From Pullulanibacillus camelliae (GTDB taxonomy: Bacteria; Bacillota; Bacilli; Bacillales; Sporolactobacillaceae), in NCBI RefSeq assembly GCF_014642655.1, contig NZ_BMIR01000002.1, positions 49,024 to 113,023 on the forward strand: DNA of 64,000 bases, given 5' to 3'. The notes beneath the pieces are model-generated. The model did not search any database. It was not told where the DNA came from and saw nothing but the letters and a program-made list of their open reading frames with translations. Position numbers and translations under genes: made by a program. Of the stretch, positions 54,213-62,437 are shown piece after piece; position 1 is the stretch's first letter; each line of letters opens with the position of its first letter.

Positions 54213-54995
54213 ATGTACAAATTGTTGCTTGTAGAGGATGAGGACTTAGTCAGAAACGGGATTAAACGTTTTGTGTCCTTTAGCGAATTGAATATTGAAG
54301 AAATCTACGAAGCAGCTAATGGTGAAGAAGGTTTGCGTCTTTTTCAAGAGCATCAACCGGATCTTGTGCTGTTGGATATCAATATGCCAAGGATGAACGG
54401 CCTCGATTTCGCAGCCAAGGTAAAGGCCATTAAGCCTAGTGTGAAAATGGCGGTGATTACCGGCTATGATTATTATGATTATGCGGTGACGGCTTTAAAG
54501 CTTGGGATTAATGATTATGTGCTTAAACCAGTATCAAGAAATGATGTTTTTGAGGTATTAAATAAATTGGTCGGTGCATTGAAACAGGAGGGTCAGCAGT
54601 CTGAGCTGCTGGCCCTATTACAGGATTTTCAGATGAAAGCAGAGCCTGATAAGACGTCAGCTTATTCTGATGATGAACAAAAACAGATCATGCGCATCAT
54701 CGAAGAGAATCTAGCTAATCCTCGCTTCTCGCTGACCGTTTTGGCGGGGCAAATGGGGTTTAGTGCAGGTTATATGAGTACGCTTTTTAAGAAGCTATTT
54801 AAAGTCTCTTTTCAGGATTATCTTGTTTCCTGGCGCTTGGAACATGCTAAACTATTGCTTTTAGCTTCTGATAAAAAGGTCTATGAAATTTCTGAGGACG
54901 TCGGTTTTGATAATCCTAATTATTTTAGTGCGACTTTTAAAAAGAAGTTTGGCATCTCGCCCCTTCACTATCGCGATCAGGTTAAAGAAACATGA
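54213..54995 (+). CDS. AraC-type response regulator (YesN-like)
   Basis: 260 residues: receiver domain with Asp55 (LVLLDINMPRMNG) and Lys in YVLKPVSRND, then an AraC-type double helix-turn-helix (about 160-257; LAGQMGFSAGYMSTLFKKLFKVSFQDYL, EDVGFDNPNYFSATFKKKFG). It starts 20 bases after msrAB, so it is in the same transcript and is presumably its regulator. Confidence 0.94.
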   Translation: MYKLLLVEDEDLVRNGIKRFVSFSELNIEEIYEAANGEEGLRLFQEHQPDLVLLDINMPRMNGLDFAAKVKAIKPSVKMAVITGYDYYDYAVTALKLGINDYVLKPVSRNDVFEVLNKLVGALKQEGQQSELLALLQDFQMKAEPDKTSAYSDDEQKQIMRIIEENLANPRFSLTVLAGQMGFSAGYMSTLFKKLFKVSFQDYLVSWRLEHAKLLLLASDKKVYEISEDVGFDNPNYFSATFKKKFGISPLHYRDQVKET

Positions 54996-56758
54996 AGTTA
55001 TTCTTGCGCTCATTACAGTTTAGAATTTTATCGATTTATATATTAGTCAGTGTACTGATGATTGGAATGACTGGCAGTGTGCTTTACGTTGGCATTTCAC
55101 GTGTCGTTATGCATGAATCCGTGAAATCAAATCAGATGGCGATTGCTAAGGGTGGCACCTATGTTGAAATGTATATAGACCGCTTGAAAGTATTATCGGA
55201 AATGCTGGCCCGTAATCCTGAGACCATTCGCACACTGGCATCAAAGAACAAAACAGGTGAAGCGGATATTCTCAACATCATTCACAATGTGCTTTCGACG
55301 GATAGCTCCATTAAATCCGTTTTTGTCATTAGTAAGGATGGCTATGTTCTCTCTAATGAGAAAAAGCTGAATATGACACAGTCTACCAATTTGATGGATG
55401 AGCCATGGTATGTGGCCGCCATTCATAGCAATAGTCCGACGTTAACTTCTGCGCGTATGCAAAAGTTTTCAATGGACAAGAACAACTGGGTCATCTCCAT
55501 GAGTCAAGAGATTACCGATAGGAACGGCAAGAATCTCGGTGTCGTGCAAATGGATATCAAGTATCGGAAAATAGAGGATTATCTCAATGAATTGGATCTT
55601 GGCAGTAATGGTTACGCTTTTATCATTAATAGTAAAAATCGCATTGTCTATCACAAGGATGTTTCTTATTTTAAAAATACAGCAAAGCAGCAACAGCTTA
55701 TTAAGCTCAGTCAGCAAAAGCAAGGCTATGATCCGAAAAAAAATCGCCTGATCTATAAAACAAAGCTTAAGGATTCGGATTGGACATTGGTCGGTGTCAG
55801 CTCATTGGATGGTTTAAAGCAAATTCGCTCACAATTGCTTAAATCCTTTTTTATGGTAGCTGCGGGTCTTTTACTACTTATTGGGCTAGCTTCCCCTTGG
55901 ATCGCGAAAAGTCTGACACGGCCTATACGACGTCTGGAGCAGGCGATGCAACAGGTTGAACGCGGGCGCCTTATTGTCAGCGTACCCGAGACAGGGGTCA
56001 CTGAAGTTCAGGGACTTGCACAGCATTTTAATTCTATGGTACTTGAAATCCGCCAGCTCTTAAAGGATATAGAAAAGAAGGAGCAGAGCTTGCGGTTACA
56101 TGAGTTGAGCGTTTTGCACAGTCAAATTAATCCACATTTTCTCTACAATACGTTGGACACCATTGTTTGGATGGCCGAATTTCAGGATACTGAGCGGGTC
56201 ATCTCAACGACAAAAGCCTTAGCAGAATTCTTCCAGTTATCGTTAAGTGGAGGAAGTGAATTCACGACAATAGAAAAAGAGATGGCACACGTATCCAAAT
56301 ATTTATTTATTCAAAAGGAGCGTTATGGTGACAAGCTTTCTTATGAGGTGAACTATGATCCTTTGTTAGCGGATAAGGGCATTCCAAAAATCATCCTTCA
56401 ACCATTAGTAGAGAATGCTATCTATCATGGCATCCGGGAAAAAGAGGGACCTGGTCATTTGGATGTCTATGCCATTGTAGCGAAGGATAAGACGATACAG
56501 TTTTTTGTTGAAGATGATGGTGTTGGTTTTAATACATCTATTCTTAATGCTGGACCTAGTCAGCTGAGTCATAATCATAATGAGTCTAAAAAGGAAAAGG
56601 CTCTCCCTAAGCTAGGTGGCATTGGTATTCAAAACGTTGATGAACGCCTAAAGCTCTACTACGGTGACCCTTATGGCGTATTCATCACCTCTACCCCTGG
56701 CAAGGGCACGCAAGTTAAAGTCGTCCTGCCTGGTCTTGAACCATTAGCAATGGAATAG
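54992..56758 (+). CDS. YesM-type sensor histidine kinase with extracellular Cache domain
   Basis: 588 residues: TM1 (about 12-32), an extracellular dCache-like region (about 35-285), TM2 (about 288-308), HAMP (SLTRPIRRLEQAMQQVERG), phospho-acceptor His382 in HSQINPHFLYNTLDT, and an ATPase domain with LVENAIYHGI and GIGIQNVDERLKLYYG. It overlaps the regulator by four bases (ATGA). In this operon it may sense oxidative damage, hypochlorite or a ligand at the cell surface. Confidence 0.94.
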   Translation: MKLFLRSLQFRILSIYILVSVLMIGMTGSVLYVGISRVVMHESVKSNQMAIAKGGTYVEMYIDRLKVLSEMLARNPETIRTLASKNKTGEADILNIIHNVLSTDSSIKSVFVISKDGYVLSNEKKLNMTQSTNLMDEPWYVAAIHSNSPTLTSARMQKFSMDKNNWVISMSQEITDRNGKNLGVVQMDIKYRKIEDYLNELDLGSNGYAFIINSKNRIVYHKDVSYFKNTAKQQQLIKLSQQKQGYDPKKNRLIYKTKLKDSDWTLVGVSSLDGLKQIRSQLLKSFFMVAAGLLLLIGLASPWIAKSLTRPIRRLEQAMQQVERGRLIVSVPETGVTEVQGLAQHFNSMVLEIRQLLKDIEKKEQSLRLHELSVLHSQINPHFLYNTLDTIVWMAEFQDTERVISTTKALAEFFQLSLSGGSEFTTIEKEMAHVSKYLFIQKERYGDKLSYEVNYDPLLADKGIPKIILQPLVENAIYHGIREKEGPGHLDVYAIVAKDKTIQFFVEDDGVGFNTSILNAGPSQLSHNHNESKKEKALPKLGGIGIQNVDERLKLYYGDPYGVFITSTPGKGTQVKVVLPGLEPLAME

Positions 56759-56763
56759 AACCG

Positions 56764-56793
56764 AAATCCTTGGTGAATGACCAAGGATTTTTA
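56764..56793 (+). terminator. Intrinsic terminator closing the Msr/two-component operon
   Basis: AAATCCTTGG / CCAAGGATTT with TTTATT, five bases after the stop codon. Confidence 0.92.
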
Positions 56794-56938
56794 TTGTGGA
56801 GAAAACAAGGGTAACCAGGAAAGAATCGAATATTTTGAGAGGAAATGAGCCTATCCACATTACTATACATACATGATCAACGAACGGACAATAATAGAAA
56901 TAACTATCCATACTATGAAGTTTATAAGGAGACATGGC

Positions 56939-57112
56939 ATGAAAAAATATATCGTTGGTTTGTTGATCCTGCTCGTTTCAGTTGCCCTTTTCAGTAGTCA
57001 ATCCAAAAAATATGTGTTTTGGTCCCATTACATAAGAAGAAAGGCTTACATATTCCTTCGACATCGTCTTCATTTTTTCAAAGGGAGATTCTCTTCTTCA
57101 AATCACATCTAG
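56939..57112 (+). CDS. Small exported or membrane peptide, unknown function
   Basis: 57 residues with one hydrophobic segment after MKKY (about 5-18) and a basic, aromatic tail (YIRRKAYIFLRHRLHFFKGR). AAGGAG precedes the ATG by nine bases. Not recognised; the cationic tail resembles small membrane-active or secreted peptides, but this is only composition. Confidence 0.5.
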   Translation: MKKYIVGLLILLVSVALFSSQSKKYVFWSHYIRRKAYIFLRHRLHFFKGRFSSSNHI

Positions 57113-57169
57113 TACGGCTGAATATAGAAATGATATATAAGAGTTTGGAAAGGAGTCAGGGAGTTAAAC

Positions 57170-58183
57170 ATGTCAAAGGAAAAATCGTTTCATCAAGCCA
57201 GATTAACGGTAGCCGAGATGGGGAAGCTTTGGGCATCCTATCAGGGAAATACGATGGGCCATTGTGTGCTCAGCTATTTTAACAATCATGTGGAGGATCC
57301 AAGTATAAAGAAGATTGTCTCCAATGCTTTAAAATTAAGTGAAGCATTGGCCAAAGAAATTAAAGCTATTTTTGAACGCGATAATTTTCCTATTCCAGTG
57401 GGTTATACTGAGGAAGATGTATCTCTTGATGCACCAAGATTATATGCTGACGAGTTTTACCTTCATTATCTTCAATATACGGGAAAGGCAGGCATGAGTA
57501 TTTATAGTGCGGCAATTCCTTTAGTCACCCGAGAAGATGTCCGTGACTTTTTTGTTAATTGTCTTCAAGAGACTGTCAAATTAATGACAGAGGTTAATAC
57601 GCTTATGCTGGAGAAAGGCATTCTTAAAAATGCTCCATCGATAGAAACGCCAAGAAAGGTAGATTTTGTTAATAAGCAGAGCTTTTTAAATGGTTTTTTT
57701 GGAAATGTTCGTCCGCTCCATGGTCTGGAAATTGCTCATTTGTTTGGAAATATTAATAATGATGTAACAAGTAAAGCACTCATTATTGGTTTTAGTCAGG
57801 TGGCCAAAAATGAAAGGGTTCGGAAATTTTTAAATCGAGGGATTAAAATTAATCACAAGCACATTGAATTACTTTCCAACAAATTGAGTACGGACAATTT
57901 ACCCTCCCCAACATTACTCGATCATTTGGTAACGCGTTCAACAACAGCACCATTCTCGGATAAACTGATGGTGTTTCATAAAATAGATATGTTTTCGATG
58001 AAGATTAGAGAATATGCCAACGGGGCATCACTGAATGGAAGGCGAGATATCAGTGCGATGTATGCACGCTGTTTATTGGATGTTTCATTATATGTAGAGG
58101 ATGGGGCGCAAATCATGATAGATAAGGGCTGGATGGAGCAGCCACCGGAAACCATTGATCACGAAAAATTACAATCTAAATAA
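57170..58183 (+). CDS. DUF3231 family protein
   Basis: 337 residues, all helical, two similar halves (LSYFNNHVEDPSIKKIVSNAL and LFGNINNDVTSKALIIGFSQVA), the pattern of DUF3231 proteins, common in spore-forming Bacillales and thought to have a ferritin-like tandem bundle. Function unknown. ATG behind AAAGGAGTCAGGGAG. Confidence 0.85.
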   Translation: MSKEKSFHQARLTVAEMGKLWASYQGNTMGHCVLSYFNNHVEDPSIKKIVSNALKLSEALAKEIKAIFERDNFPIPVGYTEEDVSLDAPRLYADEFYLHYLQYTGKAGMSIYSAAIPLVTREDVRDFFVNCLQETVKLMTEVNTLMLEKGILKNAPSIETPRKVDFVNKQSFLNGFFGNVRPLHGLEIAHLFGNINNDVTSKALIIGFSQVAKNERVRKFLNRGIKINHKHIELLSNKLSTDNLPSPTLLDHLVTRSTTAPFSDKLMVFHKIDMFSMKIREYANGASLNGRRDISAMYARCLLDVSLYVEDGAQIMIDKGWMEQPPETIDHEKLQSK

Positions 58184-58220
58184 GGGCGATTTTTCATTAT
58201 TACAGCCAACGTGAATCGTT

Positions 58221-58262
58221 AAAAAAAGAGATGTCTCTAAAAGTACTTTAAGACAACTCTCA
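58221..58262. terminator. Bidirectional terminator between DUF3231 and methyltransferase genes
   Basis: AGAG and GTCT pair with AGAC and CTCT around a central loop; an A-rich left flank gives a U tract on the minus strand. Confidence 0.55.
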
Positions 58263-58273
58263 TAGACATAAAT

Positions 58274-59092
58274 TCACTTGATACCCATACGCATACGATA
58301 GCTAAAGAGAATCTCTTTCTTTTCACCATTGAAGGCTTTAGCCACTTTCTCTTGAAATGCAGTAAAGTGCTGTTGTAGCTCACTCGAGCCTAATTTGAGC
58401 GCAGTTTGCAGATCGCCTTGGCTAAGAGCGATATTCGCATAGCGTGTTGCATCACAGATTTCCCAGTTATGAAAGACAATTTCTTTTGAAAAACGGAAGT
58501 GGCCTGACTGACGAATGTTTGTTAGGTGTTCATTTTTATTCCATTTAAAAGCATGCTTTTCTGATTCCGCAAGCTGTTTGACCTGTTCATTGGCAAGAAT
58601 GAGGAGTTGACTATAGGCCTCTTCAATCTCCCAATCGAAGGCCGGTGGCCAATCACAATCATAGGCGGCAAAAATACCTCCTGGACGAAGGACTCTAGCA
58701 AATTCTTTCAGAGTCACTTGCGGCTCCATCCAATGGAAGGATTGCGAACAGGTGATAATATCTGCGGATTCAGAAGTGAGATCCAGCTGGTGAGAAAGAC
58801 CCTTTATAAAATGTATCGCTTTAGGCTCTCCTTGTTCCTTCCACCGAGAAATAGCGACTTGGCGCATATCGTCACTAGGCTCAACGCCAATAATATGTTC
58901 AGCCTCATCCAGCCAAATAAAAGAAGACAGGCCTGTTCCACAGCCGACATCGATGACGGTTTGTGGGCTTTTTTTTAGGTAGGTGGTTAAAATCCTAACA
59001 ACTTCTTGTGGTGCACTGGGGCGATTTTGGTTATAAAGATCACCAAATCCAGTAAAACGCTCGATATTATTGTGTTTTATCTGTTCATTCAT
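58274..59092 (-). CDS. Class I SAM-dependent methyltransferase
   Basis: About 272 residues: motif I VIDVGCGTGLSSF, GVEPSDDM, ADIITCSQSFHWM and FARVLRPGGIFAAYD, the UbiE/Methyltransf_11 pattern. The ATG at 59090-59092 follows GAGGAGG; the frame is open for another 63 bases without a ribosome site. Substrate unknown; the SQSFHW motif is common in YcgJ-like small-molecule methyltransferases. Confidence 0.9.
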   Translation of the reverse strand: MNEQIKHNNIERFTGFGDLYNQNRPSAPQEVVRILTTYLKKSPQTVIDVGCGTGLSSFIWLDEAEHIIGVEPSDDMRQVAISRWKEQGEPKAIHFIKGLSHQLDLTSESADIITCSQSFHWMEPQVTLKEFARVLRPGGIFAAYDCDWPPAFDWEIEEAYSQLLILANEQVKQLAESEKHAFKWNKNEHLTNIRQSGHFRFSKEIVFHNWEICDATRYANIALSQGDLQTALKLGSSELQQHFTAFQEKVAKAFNGEKKEILFSYRMRMGIK

Positions 59093-59203
59093 ACCGAATG
59101 CCTCCTCATCAAGAGTACCTCTGAAAACTGCTGCCATTATACCATAATACACCAATAAAGCCTATTTAGGGGCGGTCAAGAGGGTGGAGTGATAATAGAA
59201 TAT

Positions 59204-59234
59204 AAAAAAGCTCTTCCATTTGGAAGAGCTTTTT
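59204..59234 (-). terminator. Intrinsic terminator of the cold-shock gene
   Basis: AAAAAAGCTCTTCC / GGAAGAGCTTTTT with T tracts on either strand. Confidence 0.9.
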
Positions 59235-59246
59235 GCATAAGCATTA

Positions 59247-59447
59247 TTAGCCTTTTACAACGTTAGTTGCTTGTGGTCCGCGTTGGCCTTCTTCGATATC
59301 GAAAGTCACAGTTTGACCTTCATCTAAAGTTTTGAAGCCGTCGCCTTGAATAGCAGAAAAATGTACGAATACATCGTCTCCACCTTCAACTTCGATAAAA
59401 CCGAAGCCTTTTTCTGCGTTGAACCATTTAACTGTACCTGTGTTCAT
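59247..59447 (-). CDS. Cold-shock protein (CspA/CspB type)
   Basis: 66-residue RNA chaperone: RNP1 KGFGFIE and RNP2 [19 protein letters not shown] start, GPQATNV end. Binds single-stranded RNA/DNA and melts mRNA structure. The ATG follows AGGAGG. A 5' leader of about 120 bases precedes it. Confidence 0.97.
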   Translation of the reverse strand: MNTGTVKWFNAEKGFGFIEVEGGDDVFVHFSAIQGDGFKTLDEGQTVTFDIEEGQRGPQATNVVKG

Positions 59448-59579
59448 TGTATAACCTCCTGGTGCGTCATTCGCACGATATTTACTATTACTGCTCATAC
59501 TATTCAAGACAAAATAACGGATTAGGTATATCTCGTATCTATCATCATATGCCGAACAACAATTAGTAAACTAAGTATA
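59448..59579 (-). promoter_or_regulatory. csp promoter and long 5' leader
   Basis: Minus-strand extended -10 TGCTATACT (59574-59582) would give a leader of about 120 bases up to the ATG at 59447, typical of cold-shock genes whose leader RNA refolds at low temperature. Confidence 0.55.
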
Positions 59580-59764
59580 GCACATCCTCATAGAAAAAGA
59601 TAGCCTTCATTTTAAATAAATATTCCTTTAGCTATTGATTATTAATGAATTAAAAAAATTATGATAAATAAGTGCGGGGGGTAAACATGGATGGAGATGA
59701 ATTGAAGGAGAATATTTCCAATATATTTTTAGCTTCGTTTTAATTTCCAAGTGCGAGGTCTAAC

Positions 59765-60320
59765 TCCACCGTCTTTAGACGGTATCAGCTTTTAGCCTTT
59801 CCCTAGCGTGTCCATATTTAAGAATGAGGTGAATAGTATGGCCGGCTATAGAAAGACGAGTCATGCAGTTTATGATATAAAGTACCATGTCATTTGGGTA
59901 ACAAAATATAGATATAAGATATTACATGGTCCCATTGCAGTAAGAACATGAGAGTTAATTAGATAAGGGTGCGAGGCAAGAGGCATCACCATCTTACAAG
60001 GAAGCGTTGGAAAGGAAGATCTTCCAGACTCCTACAAGATCAATTTCCAGACCTCAAAAGGAAATACTAGGGACAACATTTATGGGCAAAAGGCTACTTT
60101 TACGCCACAGTAGGGGCTGTGACAGAAGAAACTGTTAGAAATTATATAGCCAATCAATTCAATGATGAGAGAAACGACGACATATTCAAGATTGACGAAA
60201 GAGTTTAGTCGAAATTTAGTTGGCTTAAGCTTAACGGCTTTGAGATGACTTCAATCTTAGGAAACGACTTTAGTCGTCGACATTTATGTCCAAATCCACC
60301 TGCTTTAGTAGGTGGTCGTT
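59765..60320 (+). mobile_element. Decayed IS200/IS605-family element
   Basis: A tnpA relic lies between short perfect hairpins: CCGTCTTTAGACGG (59769-59782) on the left, ACGACTTTAGTCGT (60264-60277) and CCACCTGCTTTAGTAGGTGG (60296-60315) on the right. Such sub-terminal hairpins are what the Y1 transposase recognises. No tnpB is present. The boundaries are approximate. Confidence 0.72.
59838..60208 (+). pseudogene. tnpA: IS200-type Y1 transposase, broken
   Basis: Opens MAGYRKTSHAVYDIKYHVIW and VTKYRYKILHG, the canonical IS200/IS605 TnpA start, then meets a stop at about 59949. Pieces of the rest survive in shifted frames (ITILQGS-like, the LQDQFPDLK-like region) and the C-terminal GYFYATVGAVTEETVRNYIA ending at 60208. 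The HUH region is disrupted, so the element cannot move itself. Confidence 0.85.
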
Positions 60321-60595
60321 TAAATTAAGGGGCTACTTGGCTTTCAAATTTAGTCGTATTTTTTGATCCTTTCCCTCTATCCCTCTTACTCTTTTAAAAA
60401 TGGAGGTATTGATCTTAACTTATTAAACAATTTCATTGATCTGTCGTATAGCCAACACAAGAAAGAGTATATTGGTTGATGTCAATGAAAAATCTCTTTA
60501 ATATAAGATCAGGAAATACGGGTGAACGCATAGAAGGGATAGTTCAGTTGCCATCCGTAACTCCTTAATTATTTAATCATGCAGGAGGATCTAGT

Positions 60596-61237
60596 GTGAA
60601 TATATTAGTTGTAAAGGCGAATAATCGCCCTGCCACAGAGGCGATTTCAAGTAAGATGTATGAGACATTTATGGAGGGAATACAAGGAGCGGAGCATCTC
60701 AATGTAACCACTTTTGATGTGTTTGAAGAAGATATGCCCTACTTTGGACAAGATTTGTTTAATGCCTTTGAGAAATTAAGTAATGGCAGTGCGCTTTCTG
60801 ATGTTGAACAGCGTTTGCTGGCAGCCAAGCAAAAAGCAAAGGATGCAGTTGAAGCAGCAGATGTCCTTGTCTTTGTTTTCCCATTATGGAATTTTACTAT
60901 TCCAGCTAAATTGCAAACCTTTATTGATTACATTGCGGAAGCTGGTTTTACTTTTAAGTATGATGAGGTGGGCAATGTAAGTCACCCATTAGAGGATAAA
61001 AAGGTGATTTTACTTAACGCGCGTGGTGGTGTTTATTCGCTACCGGAAACGGCTCCTACTGAAATGGCAGTAAACTACATGCATACGATGTTTGGCAGTT
61101 TATTTGGTATGAACATGTTTGATGAAGTGATCATCGAAGGTCATCAAGCGATGCCAGACAAAAGAGATACTATTATTGAAGAAGGACTTCAGAAAGTGTC
61201 CGAGCTTGCTTCACGCATAGTCTCTCAATCTATTTAA
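60596..61237 (+). CDS. azoR: FMN-dependent NADH azoreductase
   Basis: 213 residues of the flavodoxin-like azoreductase/quinone reductase family: KANNRPATEAISSKMYETF, FVFPLWNFTIPAKLQTFIDYI, LLNARGGVYS. Reduces quinones and azo compounds using NADH. GTG start seven bases after AGGAGG. The gap 60321-60595 before it holds no gene. Confidence 0.93.
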   Translation: MNILVVKANNRPATEAISSKMYETFMEGIQGAEHLNVTTFDVFEEDMPYFGQDLFNAFEKLSNGSALSDVEQRLLAAKQKAKDAVEAADVLVFVFPLWNFTIPAKLQTFIDYIAEAGFTFKYDEVGNVSHPLEDKKVILLNARGGVYSLPETAPTEMAVNYMHTMFGSLFGMNMFDEVIIEGHQAMPDKRDTIIEEGLQKVSELASRIVSQSI

Positions 61238-61248
61238 TCAACACTTAT

Positions 61249-61289
61249 AACGTTCATCAAGGGAAGCTAGACCTTGGTGAACGTTTTTT
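61249..61289 (+). terminator. Intrinsic terminator after azoR
   Basis: AACGTTCATCAAGG / CCTTGGTGAACGTT followed by TTTTTC. Confidence 0.92.
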
Positions 61290-61423
61290 CGGTAGAGACA
61301 GTCATCCTATAACTTGTTAAAAAACATAGTTAAATTGTTCAGGAAGTGAAGGTGTTGGCGAGATGACAGGTCCAACGATAGTGAGTTAATAAGTATAAAA
61401 TATTATGTTAGTTATTTTCTTTA

Positions 61424-61446
61424 CCGATCGTTCTCATTATGATAAT
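61424..61446. promoter_or_regulatory. Candidate TetR operator at its own promoter (site 1)
   Basis: CCGATCGTTCTCATTATGATAAT shares GATCGTTCT and the following TAAT-like run with the two operator-like palindromes in front of the efflux gene. The left half is degenerate. Confidence 0.45.
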
Positions 61447-61469
61447 ATGTGTTCAAGGAGGGACACAAA

Positions 61470-62048
61470 ATGGCGAGAAACAAGGAATATGATGAAGGTG
61501 CTGTTCTAGACAAAGCCATGAAACTCTTTTGGGAGCAGGGCTATGAAAAAACTTCTATGGCTGATCTTGTTGAACACATGGGCATCCACCGCAGAAGCAT
61601 TTATGATGCGTTTACAGATAAGCATACCTTGTTTCTAAAAGTGATGGATCGTTTTGGTGAAAAAGTGAGAGCTGATGTGCAGGCAGGGATAAAACAAGCA
61701 GAAACAGCTGAGGGAGCCATCGAATTTATATTTGATTACATATTAGATGGAGAAGAGGGTATGCCTCCTGGATGCTTGTTTGTGAATTCAGTAGTAGAAT
61801 TGGCGATTCGCGATGCGGATGTAGATCTCAAAACTAGACATGCCTTTATTCGATCAGAACAATTAATTGAAGAGGTTGTAAGGCGGGGACAGGAGTCTGG
61901 GGAGTTTAACAAACAACACAGTGCAGCACATTTTGCTGAATATCTTAATAATGTTTTGACAGGTTTAAGAGTAATGATCCGAACTTCTTTGGATAAGGAA
62001 AAGCTTCAGCGGATTTCTAAACTATCTATATCTGTTTTGAAAAAGTAG
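61470..62048 (+). CDS. TetR-family transcriptional repressor
   Basis: 192 residues: helix-turn-helix (LDKAMKLFWEQGYEKTSMADLVEHMGIHRRSIYDAFTDKHTLF, about 12-54) and a helical ligand-binding domain with GCLFVNSVVELA, typical of the AcrR/YxaF-like group. The ATG at 61470 follows GGAGGG. It likely represses itself and the following MFS efflux gene through the shared GATC-centred operators. Confidence 0.93.
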   Translation: MARNKEYDEGAVLDKAMKLFWEQGYEKTSMADLVEHMGIHRRSIYDAFTDKHTLFLKVMDRFGEKVRADVQAGIKQAETAEGAIEFIFDYILDGEEGMPPGCLFVNSVVELAIRDADVDLKTRHAFIRSEQLIEEVVRRGQESGEFNKQHSAAHFAEYLNNVLTGLRVMIRTSLDKEKLQRISKLSISVLKK

Positions 62049-62170
62049 TTTTTTTATGATTTTAGAAAGATTATTTGTATATTATGAATAAAAAAATGAT
62101 ATGAAATAAAGCTAGAGTATTGTGGATTAATAACACATCTACCCCTATCTTTATTTTTTTATGATATTCG

Positions 62171-62184
62171 AGAATGATCGTTCT
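62171..62184. promoter_or_regulatory. Candidate TetR operator (site 2)
   Basis: AGAATGATCGTTCT, palindromic except for one pair, followed by ATAATA. Confidence 0.65.
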
Positions 62185-62328
62185 ATAATATGTGATTCTC
62201 TTTTGAAAGAGGGGGAGCAAATAAATAGCGATAGGTATAAAAATTCTGTGTGGATGTTCTAGCATTAGATCTTCAGAGTGATGAAATGACTTTTAGAGAG
62301 GAATTATGAATAATTTTTTATTTATTTT

Positions 62329-62342
62329 AGAATGATCATTCT
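62329..62342. promoter_or_regulatory. Candidate TetR operator (site 3)
   Basis: AGAATGATCATTCT, a perfect 14 bp palindrome followed by CTAATG, about 95 bases before the efflux ATG. Together with site 2 it covers the promoter region; the gap 62049-62437 holds no gene. Confidence 0.75.
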
Positions 62343-62437
62343 CTAATGGTTAAAAACGAGAGTACAGGTAAATGCCAATACTTTACGGCAAAACAAGGGA
62401 TTGGCTTGCTACAATAAATGAACAAAGGAGAAGATGT

